DNA from: Agrobacterium larrymoorei
GTDB lineage: Bacteria; Pseudomonadota; Alphaproteobacteria; Rhizobiales; Rhizobiaceae
DNA: 64,000 nucleotides
Direction: 5' to 3'
Assembly (NCBI RefSeq): GCF_030819275.1
Contig: NZ_JAUTBL010000001.1
Span: 1,552,501 to 1,616,500, forward strand
The position numbers were made by a program, and so were the translations under genes. Of the stretch, positions 57,306-64,000 are shown piece by piece; position 1 is the stretch's first letter; each line of letters starts with the position of its first letter. The notes beneath the pieces are model-generated. The model did no database searches, was not told where the DNA came from, and was given only the letters and a program-made list of their open reading frames with translations.

Positions 57306-59297
57306 TCAGATCTGCTGAAGGCTGGCAAACAGGTCGGCGTTTTGGGAGCCCTTGCGATAGAAAACAGGTGGTTGGCCGAGTGGTGCGTCGACTGTTATCT
57401 CCTGACCGCCATCATACCTCAAGCCGGTCCAGATATGCACCCACTCGGTGTTGCGTGGCAGGTAGGTAGTGCGCTCGCTCTGCCCCGCTTGCCAGACTGG
57501 TGCGACGAGAAGGTCTTCTCCATAGAGATAGGCGTCTTGAATGTCGTAGGTTTTGCGGTCGTCCTCGTGGTGCAGAAAAAGCGGACGTTGGACGGGGAGG
57601 CCGGTTTCTGCGGCTTGCCTGGAGAAAGTCTTCAGGTAGGCGCCGAGGTGGACGTAGATCGCCGTCATGCGGGCAAAGTGCGCGAGCACCGTTTCGTCCT
57701 GGTCGATCTGTAGATTGTCGCGCGGGCGGTTGCCTTCGTGGGTGCGCATGACGGGGGTGAAAGCGGCCATTTCGGCCCAACGCATCAATAGTTCTGGCGT
57801 GCGGACATTGCCGAAGAGGCTGGTATAGCCGCCGATGTCGGAGTGGTGATAGGCATTGCCGAGCAGGCCGGAGGAAAGCGCGCCGGACATGACCGTGACG
57901 AGGCCGTCATGCCTGGTGAAATCCACCGACTGGTCTCCGCCCCACAGCAACGGGCAATGCGCCTGGACCCCGGTGAAACCTGCGCGCATGAAGAACAATG
58001 CATCGCCCGTCTTACCGCGACTTGCGACAGCCTTTGCGTTGACCTCTGCCCAGATCGTCGGCCAGGCATTGTGCATCAGCTTGGCATCGACGCCGTTGGA
58101 AAGATGAATGTCGATTGGCAGGTATTCGCCGAAATCCGCCATCCAGCCGGAGAGGCCGTAATCCAGCATGTTCTGGCCGATGATCGTTTCCGCAAACCAG
58201 TCCATTGCTTCGGGGTTCGTAAAATCCACCACACCACAATCGAATTCGCCGAAATCGACAAGTGCGGTTTCGCCGGCGTCGTTCTTGGCAAAATAACCCT
58301 TCGCCTCCGCTTCCGGAAAGAAGGAGCCATCGACGCAGAGATAGGGGTTCACATAGCCTAAGAAACGGATGTCGTTATCGGCAAGCTCAGCAATTTTCTG
58401 TCGAAGTGCCGGATAGCGTTCCTCGTTCGCCTTCCAGTCCCAAAAGAGGCGCGCGCCGAAAGAGGTGTGGCGCAGGCCCACCCAGTCTTCGCACCACAGC
58501 CCGGAGACCTTCACGCCGGCCGCCTGGATTTTATCGAGCCTGTCAAAAGACTGCTCGCCATCCTTCAGACCGATGATCGCGCCATTATAGATCCAGTCCG
58601 GCAGTTCCGGCTGACGACCGAAGCGAAGCGAAAGTTGTCCTACGAGTGCTTTGAAACTATCCGCTGCAAAGAATTCTAGACGGTCCGGCACGGCCCAGGC
58701 CTCGATCTCGTGAAAACCCTCCCGGCGGAAGTCAAAGACAGAATAGGCCGTCGTTTCCATATGCAGCGCGTAGCGACGCGAGGAGACATAGGTCGGTTGT
58801 GGGTAGTTGGTGTGATAGTAGTCGCCGCCCGCCTTGCTCGTCACATCGGCCTTGAAAGTCAATTCCGTGGTCTTGTCGCGGCCGACACCCGGTTCTGATG
58901 TCCAGAGCGGAAACTTGCGGCCGCGCATGTTGAAGTAGGACATCTGCTCGCCGCCGCCCCAGATGCATTCATCCTTTTCGGCGACCACGCGCAGCCAGAA
59001 GCGGTTAATCGAAGGGTCGAGCGCTTCGATCCCGACGCTGTCGCCTACGATGCTTAACCGAAGCCTGGGCGGCTGGCCGCTCGCAGTGGACAACGCGATG
59101 CGATCGCCTTCGAACTCTGCGTGAGTGAGTGCTACGCGCTCCACCACGTAATCTTCGATATCGAAATTGCCGCGATACATATCCATGCGCTCTTCGCCCT
59201 TGCCGACGAAGACGCATGGAGCGTCCACCGAGTGGCGGAGAACTGTGCTTGCGTTGATGGCCAGTTCGAAGCCGTCGGCTGTCTTTTGGAAATGCAT
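57306..59297 (-). CDS. smoI: Sulfoquinovosidase (GH31)
   Basis: 663-residue glycoside hydrolase of family 31 that cuts sulfoquinovosyl glycerol to sulfoquinovose. The nucleophile Asp388 is in GWMADFGEY and the acid/base Asp455 in GGDQSVDF. The sulfonate-binding pair Arg283 and Trp286 is in GARLFWDW, at the numbering I recall for the Agrobacterium enzyme, which separates SQases from plain alpha-glucosidases. ATG 59297 has AGAGAG upstream; the open frame further upstream overlaps the regulator and is not used. It lies 88 bases after the GntR gene in the same direction. In Agrobacterium fabrum transporter genes smoE-smoH belong to the cluster; here they are absent. Confidence 0.93.
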   Translation of the reverse strand: MHFQKTADGFELAINASTVLRHSVDAPCVFVGKGEERMDMYRGNFDIEDYVVERVALTHAEFEGDRIALSTASGQPPRLRLSIVGDSVGIEALDPSINRFWLRVVAEKDECIWGGGEQMSYFNMRGRKFPLWTSEPGVGRDKTTELTFKADVTSKAGGDYYHTNYPQPTYVSSRRYALHMETTAYSVFDFRREGFHEIEAWAVPDRLEFFAADSFKALVGQLSLRFGRQPELPDWIYNGAIIGLKDGEQSFDRLDKIQAAGVKVSGLWCEDWVGLRHTSFGARLFWDWKANEERYPALRQKIAELADNDIRFLGYVNPYLCVDGSFFPEAEAKGYFAKNDAGETALVDFGEFDCGVVDFTNPEAMDWFAETIIGQNMLDYGLSGWMADFGEYLPIDIHLSNGVDAKLMHNAWPTIWAEVNAKAVASRGKTGDALFFMRAGFTGVQAHCPLLWGGDQSVDFTRHDGLVTVMSGALSSGLLGNAYHHSDIGGYTSLFGNVRTPELLMRWAEMAAFTPVMRTHEGNRPRDNLQIDQDETVLAHFARMTAIYVHLGAYLKTFSRQAAETGLPVQRPLFLHHEDDRKTYDIQDAYLYGEDLLVAPVWQAGQSERTTYLPRNTEWVHIWTGLRYDGGQEITVDAPLGQPPVFYRKGSQNADLFASLQQI

Positions 59298-59385
59298 GCT
59301 AACTCTCTCTTCGTGAAGCGCCGATCTGCTTGAAAACGTCCATCGTGGATGGTGGTGATCGCTGGGCGCGCTGCATTTTGGCTCA

Positions 59386-60102
59386 CTATCGCAACCGGCT
59401 GACATATCGAGCAACGGTATGGTCGTACCATGTGTGCGATACCTCGGCCTTTTGTCCGTCATGGGAGTGGCTGATGCGCAGCACGTGGGGGAGGGGATCA
59501 CCGGTGGCGGGGCGAAAAGCGGCGGGTTTCCAGTCCGGAACTTTGTCGAGGTCGATATAGTCTTCCGCCTTGGCGATCCACAGATTGAGTTGCGTGCGGT
59601 AGTAAAGGTAGAGCGACTCGGACAAGTCTTCCGCCACGATCGAATCGACGTAGGAACCATCGAGCCAGATCTCTTCGATGGCGGCGACCTTGCCCCCGAT
59701 CCGACGCAGGCGGCGAATGCGGTGACCCTCGGGGGAGGTGCCAAAGGAGGGGAGTGTCGGATCTTTGGTCTCACGATGGACGCTCAAAACCTCCGCCGTT
59801 GGCAGGCCGCCACCTTCGATTAGCTCCAACCGGAACAGAGCGTAGACGCTCTGCGGGTCGTTGATGGCGCGGATATAGTTGCCCGATCCCTGAATGCGCT
59901 CCAGCAGCCCACGGTTCTCCAGTTCGGCCAGCGTTTTGCGTAACGTGCCAACGGCAATGCCGAGATCTTTTGCCATGTCTCTCTCGGGAGGCAGTTTCTC
60001 GCCATCGATCAAGCGGCCCGCCGCAACATCGCGCACCACTGTCTCCACGATCTGCAGGTACATGGGCAGACTTCCCTTGGAGCTCCTCATTTTTAGCGCC
60101 AT
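59386..60102 (-). CDS. GntR-family regulator of the smo genes
   Basis: 238 residues. N-terminal winged helix: YLQIVETVVRDVAAGRLIDG, LPPERDMAKDLGIAVGTLRK and LENRGLLERIQGSGNYI. The C-terminal part is a UTRA-type ligand-binding domain (RLRRIGGKVAAIEEIWLDGS). Ligands of this class are usually phosphorylated or modified sugars. Start 60102 or 60090. It lies between the SQase and the divergent smoC-smoB-smoA genes and probably represses both. The corresponding position in the Agrobacterium cluster is smoD. Confidence 0.88.
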   Translation of the reverse strand: MALKMRSSKGSLPMYLQIVETVVRDVAAGRLIDGEKLPPERDMAKDLGIAVGTLRKTLAELENRGLLERIQGSGNYIRAINDPQSVYALFRLELIEGGGLPTAEVLSVHRETKDPTLPSFGTSPEGHRIRRLRRIGGKVAAIEEIWLDGSYVDSIVAEDLSESLYLYYRTQLNLWIAKAEDYIDLDKVPDWKPAAFRPATGDPLPHVLRISHSHDGQKAEVSHTWYDHTVARYVSRLR

Positions 60103-60190
60103 TCCTTCGCCGCATGAAATTGATACACTATTGATTTACATTATCGTGGCTGATAGTCAAATAGGCGTTGGATGCTTTGGGAGGATTTTC
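60103..60190. promoter_or_regulatory. Divergent promoter region of the smo cluster
   Basis: Eighty-eight bases between the regulator and smoC. ATTGAT occurs at 60119-60124 and again at 60130-60135, 11 bp apart, and CTATTGA (60129-60135) is nearly mirrored by TCAAATAG (60157-60164). These are candidate GntR sites overlapping the promoters. Confidence 0.45.
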
Positions 60191-61348
60191 ATGACCGTTG
60201 TGCCCGTAACCTCAGCTGGCCTTGACGCTGCGGAGGTGTCCTGGTTTTCGGCTCTTTGCTCCGATGACTATGCGTTTCTTGGCGTTCCGGATGGCCGGCT
60301 GCGTTCGAGCTGGGATCATTGCTCCTCCATCGTCAAAAAGGCTGAAGAGCTTGGCTTTCGCAACATTCTTTGCCCGTCCTCCTATCAGGTCGGCCAGGAT
60401 ACGCTGAGTTTCGTTGCCGGGTGCGCGCCGATCACTGAGAACATCAACTTCCTGGCCGCAATCCGCTGTGGCGAGATGCAGCCCATCATGCTGGCGCGTA
60501 CCGTCGCGACGCTCGATCATATGCTCAAAGGCCGGCTAACGCTGAACGTCATCAGTTCGGATTTTCCAGGTGAGGTCGCCGACAGCGCCTATCGCTACAA
60601 GCGCAGCCACGAGGTGGTCGAAATCCTGCGTCAGGCATGGACGCGTGATGAAATCAATCATGACGGCGAAATCTACCAGTTCAAGAATGTCACGACCGAA
60701 CCCGCGCGCCCCTATCAGCAGAATGGTGGGCCATTGCTCTATTTCGGCGGCTATTCGCCGGATGCGCTGGAGCTCTGTGGTGCCCAATGCGACGTTTATC
60801 TGATGTGGCCCGAGGTCAAGGAGCAACTGGCCGAGCGCATGCGCGCGGTGCATGCGCGTGCCAAAGCCCATGGCCGCACACTCGATTACGGTCTGCGCGT
60901 GCATATGATCGTCCGCGACACGGAAGCCGAAGCGCGTGACTATGCCGACCATCTCGTCTCGAAGCTTGATGACAACTATGGAGGTCAGATCCGTGCCCGA
61001 GCACATGATAGCGTCTCGCTCGGCGTCGCTCATCAGACGAAAGCCCGCGAACAGGCCGACCAGTTCGGCTATACCGAGCCGCACTTATGGACCGGTGTCG
61101 GGCGTGCGCGTTCGGGCTGCGGTGCGGCGCTTGTGGGCTCCACCGATCAGGTCCTGACGAAGCTTGAGGATTATCAGAAGATGGGTATTCGCGCCTTCAT
61201 CTTCTCCGGCTATCCGCATCTTGACGAGGCCGAGCACTTCGGCCGTAAGGTTTTGCCTGAGATGAAGACCTGCTCGCTGCCGCATGCGCATGGGCGGGTT
61301 CCGGCAGAAACCCCTGCAACACCCCTTGGCAATGGAGAGCGCCACTAA
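60191..61348 (+). CDS. smoC: Sulfoquinovose monooxygenase, FMNH2-dependent
   Basis: 385-residue luciferase-fold monooxygenase of the SsuD group. In the sulfo-SMO pathway it splits sulfoquinovose with FMNH2 and oxygen into 6-oxo-glucose and sulfite. Visible: CSSIVKKAEELGFRNILCPS, AAIRCGEMQPIMLARTVATL, RLTLNVISSDFPGE, YRYKRSHEVVEILRQAW and GVGRARSGCGAALVGSTDQV. GGGAGGA lies 8 bases before ATG 60191. The stop overlaps the next start by one base (TAATG), so it is tightly coupled to the AKR and flavin reductase genes that complete the pathway. Confidence 0.92.
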   Translation: MTVVPVTSAGLDAAEVSWFSALCSDDYAFLGVPDGRLRSSWDHCSSIVKKAEELGFRNILCPSSYQVGQDTLSFVAGCAPITENINFLAAIRCGEMQPIMLARTVATLDHMLKGRLTLNVISSDFPGEVADSAYRYKRSHEVVEILRQAWTRDEINHDGEIYQFKNVTTEPARPYQQNGGPLLYFGGYSPDALELCGAQCDVYLMWPEVKEQLAERMRAVHARAKAHGRTLDYGLRVHMIVRDTEAEARDYADHLVSKLDDNYGGQIRARAHDSVSLGVAHQTKAREQADQFGYTEPHLWTGVGRARSGCGAALVGSTDQVLTKLEDYQKMGIRAFIFSGYPHLDEAEHFGRKVLPEMKTCSLPHAHGRVPAETPATPLGNGERH

Positions 61349-62238
61349 TGCAACGCATCGATATCACATCCGGGCTTTCCTTCAGCCGCATCGTTTACGG
61401 CATGTGGCGGATCGGCGAAGACGCCGACACATCGCCGCGCCATGTGCAGGCGAAGATCGAGGCGTGCCTCGAACAGGGCATCACCACCATAGACCAGGCC
61501 GATATTTATGGCGGCTACACGGCGGAATCCATCCTCGGCAATGCCCTTCGACAGGCGCCGTCGCTGCGCGACAGAATTGAGATCGTCACAAAATGCGGCA
61601 TCGTTGCTCCCGTTGGTCGCCATTCGGCTGCCCGCGTCAAGCATTACGACACGAGCGCAAAGCATATCAACGCGTCCGTCGAAGCCTCGTTGCGTGACAT
61701 GAATACGGACCGTATCGATCTCCTTCTTATCCACCGTCCCGACCCGATGCTGGATCCGGAAGAGACTGGCGAAACGCTGGATGCGTTAGTGGCATCCGGC
61801 AAGGTCAGAAGTGTCGGCGTATCGAATTTCCGTCCCTGGGATTTTTCACTGCTGCAATCCAACATGACGGAAGAGCTGTTGACCAACCAGATCGAAATCA
61901 GCCTTGCCGCAACCTCTGCCTTCACCAATGGCGATCTCGCCTATCTGCAGGAGCGCGCCCTTCCGGTGATGGCCTGGTCTCCGCTCGGCGGGGGATCACT
62001 AATGGGGAAGGAAGGCCCGCTTTCCGATGCACTGGAGCGGATCGCTAGGGAGAATGATGTCGATGCGGCAGCTGTTGCCGTCGCCTGGCTTCTGGCACAC
62101 CCGGCGAAGATCCTGCCGGTGATGGGAACCAACAATCTGGCGCGTATCGCCACCATTTCCAGTGCCGAGACGGTCGAGATGGATCGGCAGACATGGTTTG
62201 AGCTTTACACGCTGGCAAATGGTCGTGAGGTGCCCTGA
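61348..62238 (+). CDS. smoB: Aldo-keto reductase, 6-oxo-glucose reductase type
   Basis: 296 residues of the aldo-keto reductase superfamily (YdhF-like branch). It has the catalytic Asp-Tyr region [20 protein letters not shown], the Lys strand EIVTKCGIV, the His in [11 protein letters not shown] and the cofactor-binding [15 protein letters not shown]. In the Agrobacterium sulfo-SMO pathway SmoB reduces the 6-oxo-glucose made by SmoC to glucose with NADPH. Its ends overlap both neighbours (start by one base, stop by ATGA), showing a single translational unit. Confidence 0.92.
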   Translation: MQRIDITSGLSFSRIVYGMWRIGEDADTSPRHVQAKIEACLEQGITTIDQADIYGGYTAESILGNALRQAPSLRDRIEIVTKCGIVAPVGRHSAARVKHYDTSAKHINASVEASLRDMNTDRIDLLLIHRPDPMLDPEETGETLDALVASGKVRSVGVSNFRPWDFSLLQSNMTEELLTNQIEISLAATSAFTNGDLAYLQERALPVMAWSPLGGGSLMGKEGPLSDALERIARENDVDAAAVAVAWLLAHPAKILPVMGTNNLARIATISSAETVEMDRQTWFELYTLANGREVP

Positions 62239-62765
62239 TGACATCGACGAGTAGCGCGAATGCGCAACATGAACATCGCTTTGTTCCTGACGCGACAACA
62301 TCGCGGAGCTTCCGCAATGCGCTTGGAAACTTTCCGACGGGCGTGACTGTTGTCACAGCAACCACGCCAAGCGGCCCCACAGGCATGACGGTCAACAGCT
62401 TCTCATCCGTCTCGCTTGATCCGCCGCTGGTGCTCTGGTCTCCAGCAAAGACCTCAACCCGCCACGACGTCTTCATCGGCGCGACGAATTTCGCCGTCCA
62501 TGTTCTAGATGCGGAGCAGGATGCGCTTTGCTCGCGCTTCACACGCGGCGGGCGTGGCTTTGAGGAACTGGACTGGGAGCGAAATGCGGAAGGCGTACCG
62601 ATCATTCCGGGGACGCTCAGCCGCTTCGAATGCGCACAAGCTTCGGTTCATGATGCAGGCGACCATTCGATCATTATCGGACGGGTCCTCCGCGCAGCCC
62701 ACCGCGAAGGCGATCCTTTGTGCTTCGCCCGAGGCGCCTTTGGACGCTTCACTGTGAACGCGTGA
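62238..62765 (+). CDS. smoA: Flavin reductase for the SQ monooxygenase
   Basis: 175 residues of the flavin-reductase-like (HpaC) family: [40 protein letters not shown] and [19 protein letters not shown]. It supplies reduced flavin to SmoC. ATGA overlap with smoB (62235-62238 region). Last gene of the divergent arm; the next gene faces the other way 13 bases later. Confidence 0.92.
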   Translation: MTSTSSANAQHEHRFVPDATTSRSFRNALGNFPTGVTVVTATTPSGPTGMTVNSFSSVSLDPPLVLWSPAKTSTRHDVFIGATNFAVHVLDAEQDALCSRFTRGGRGFEELDWERNAEGVPIIPGTLSRFECAQASVHDAGDHSIIIGRVLRAAHREGDPLCFARGAFGRFTVNA

Positions 62766-62777
62766 TGCAGTCAGCGC

Positions 62778-62972
62778 TTAGCCGTTAAACAGCGCCAAGA
62801 CTGCCGAGATCACCGTCGCGCCACCGATCGGCGCAACGAGCGCTAACATTGCGTTGAAGACCAACACCCAGATCAGCACCTTCTGCTCGCGCTCGGAAAG
62901 CTGCCGATACTCCGGCTTGCGTTGCGGCGGTTCGGGTTGCTGTCGATAGTAGCCTTGCAGATCACGATACAT
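62778..62972 (-). CDS. Small single-span membrane protein
   Basis: 64 residues. The N-terminal half is polar and proline/glutamine-rich (YYRQQPEPPQRKPEYRQL); the rest is hydrophobic with one or two spans (VLIWVLVFNAMLALVAPIGG onward). GAGGAAAACGGC precedes ATG 62972. It is convergent with smoA. No family known to me; probably a conserved rhizobial hypothetical. Confidence 0.7.
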   Translation of the reverse strand: MYRDLQGYYRQQPEPPQRKPEYRQLSEREQKVLIWVLVFNAMLALVAPIGGATVISAVLALFNG

Positions 62973-63028
62973 GCCGTTTTCCTCGCGTGGGTCCTGACAA
63001 GTATACTGCTAAGAGTGTCTTTTGGATC

Positions 63029-63178
63029 ATGCAATTTGCAAAGCCTCCTATCACCACCGATCGATCATTCGATCTCCTGCGTGTCAGAGTGGGCAACGAG
63101 CAGCAGGCGACCCTATCTGCCCTTCTCGAAGAACTGCTGGCACTACAGGGAAGATCAACGTCTGAACCGCGACGATAA
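63029..63178 (+). CDS. Possible small protein
   Basis: Forty-nine codons starting MQFAKPPITTDRSFDLLRVR and ending with a helical, Leu/Glu-rich part (TLSALLEELLALQGR). The composition looks coding, but the ribosome-binding site is weak and no family is recognised. It could start upstream at 62987. It is divergent from the small membrane protein gene. Confidence 0.4.
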   Translation: MQFAKPPITTDRSFDLLRVRVGNEQQATLSALLEELLALQGRSTSEPRR

Positions 63179-63359
63179 GCTTTCATTGCGGCGATTTTCC
63201 ACAACCCGCCTGGCAAACAGGACGGAAGTCTCCATTCAAGAGGAAATATGATAGACGGCCGTGTCGAGCGTGGGTCCAGCCATGGTGTTTCGGCCCTAAT
63301 TACTCGAACTGCACCGGTCGTTCAGAGTTGAAAAACCGGCCAATACCGCCCAAGATAAG

Positions 63360-64000
63360 ATGATGCGCAAGACCCGACTGACCAATCTTCCCGCGCCTTA
63401 TCTCAAGCGTCTCTCGGTCAAGGATGACGCAACGCTGGGCGATCAGTATCCATTCAATCTGCCTTGGTTCGACAAGGACTTCGTCCTTGATTTCGGCACG
63501 CCATTGACGATCATCGTGGGCGAAAACGGGACGGGAAAGTCTACTCTCATTGAAGCGGTCGCCGCCCTGTGTGGCTTTGACGAGGCTGGCGGGGGCAAGG
63601 GGTACATGCCTGTCGATCATTCTCGGGCGGTCGATCGCAGCGGCGCGTTGCTTGGCGCTGCACTCCGAGGGGCATGGTTGCCAAAGGTGACAACCGGCTG
63701 GTTCTTCCGCGCTGAATCCTTTTTTTCGGTGGCGCGCTACCTCGATGAAGCCGCGCGCGACGCCTCTGCTGCGCCTCCAGACTTTTTGTCCTGGAGCCAT
63801 GGCGAGGGCTTCGTCCGTTTCTTTGAAGAGCGGATGTCGAGGCAGGGATTGTATCTTCTGGATGAGCCCGAAAGCGCGCTGTCTCCCAATCGCCAGCTGG
63901 AATTGCTGCGGCTGCTTCACCGCGTTCAGCAATCAGCCAGCGCCCAGATTCTCATGGCGACACATTCCCCGATCCTAATGGCGGTTCCGGGCGCGCGGCT
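63360..64000 (+). CDS. AAA-family ATPase (partial, runs off the window)
   Basis: First 213 codons of a RecF/SMC-like ATPase without the long coiled coil. Starts MMRKTRLTNLPAPYLKRLSV, with Walker A VGENGTGKST at about 59-68, Walker B LYLLDEPESALSPNRQ and the downstream ILMATHSPILMAVPG that follows in this family. Such ATPases act alone or with a nuclease in DNA transactions or defence; the partner, if any, is outside the window. The frame is open at 64000. The minus-strand open frame lying over it is a shadow. Confidence 0.85.
   Translation, partial: MMRKTRLTNLPAPYLKRLSVKDDATLGDQYPFNLPWFDKDFVLDFGTPLTIIVGENGTGKSTLIEAVAALCGFDEAGGGKGYMPVDHSRAVDRSGALLGAALRGAWLPKVTTGWFFRAESFFSVARYLDEAARDASAAPPDFLSWSHGEGFVRFFEERMSRQGLYLLDEPESALSPNRQLELLRLLHRVQQSASAQILMATHSPILMAVPGAR

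Noticed and set aside
63300..63932. 210-codon minus-strand open frame
   Set aside because: Antisense to the AAA ATPase reading frame, which carries Walker A and B motifs.

Overview
The window looks like part of a Rhizobiales genome, most likely Agrobacterium/Rhizobium. The evidence is alphaproteobacterial 23S and 5S rRNA with a tRNA-fMet behind them, a sulfoquinovose mono-oxygenase gene set whose SQase carries its diagnostic residues at the numbering I recall for the Agrobacterium enzyme, a rhizobial RIME-like palindrome and high-GC codon use. The gene content is accessory: uptake systems, regulators and many damaged genes. That would suit a secondary chromosome or chromid, but this is inference.

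Layout. 1-2.1 kb is the end of an rRNA operon (23S, 5S, terminator, tRNA-fMet, terminator). 2.5-3.6 kb is a wrecked PAS-GGDEF gene split by an inversion. 3.8-6.7 kb holds an MDR oxidoreductase with a divergent LysR regulator, and a methyltransferase. 7.3-15.6 kb is a co-directional organosulfur operon: FMN reductase, SfnG-type dimethylsulfone monooxygenase, a complete Liv-type ABC transporter and an SfnB-type flavoprotein. 15.7-20.4 kb has an AraC regulator, a truncated TonB receptor joined to a LacI gene that lost its start, and a D-2-hydroxyacid dehydrogenase. 20.7-28.7 kb is signalling: a PAS-HTH protein, a diguanylate cyclase, a broken chemoreceptor, a GGDEF-EAL protein and a receiver-like protein.

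29-34 kb has a SetA-like exporter, a Gly-rich secreted protein, a DUF4174 protein and an RsbQ-like hydrolase (frameshifted) coupled to a PAS histidine kinase. 34.5-38 kb is a choline-O-sulfate locus (betC, choX, LysR). 38-42 kb has an EmrAB-type efflux pair and a frameshifted RDD protein. 42.4-44.5 kb is a large-subunit catalase. 44.6-50.6 kb is a LacI-controlled operon for an amino-acid-like compound (binding protein, fused permease-ATPase, Gfo/Idh dehydrogenase, FAD oxidoreductase). 50.8-56.6 kb is a siderophore uptake operon with one frameshifted permease. 57.3-62.8 kb is a compact sulfoquinovose (smo) cluster without its usual transporter genes. The window ends inside an AAA ATPase gene.

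Two themes stand out. Three unrelated loci release sulfur or sulfate from organosulfur compounds (sulfones/sulfonates, choline sulfate, sulfoquinovose). At least seven genes are broken: some by clear rearrangement (an inversion and two deletions), others by single-base indels that could be natural or sequencing errors.
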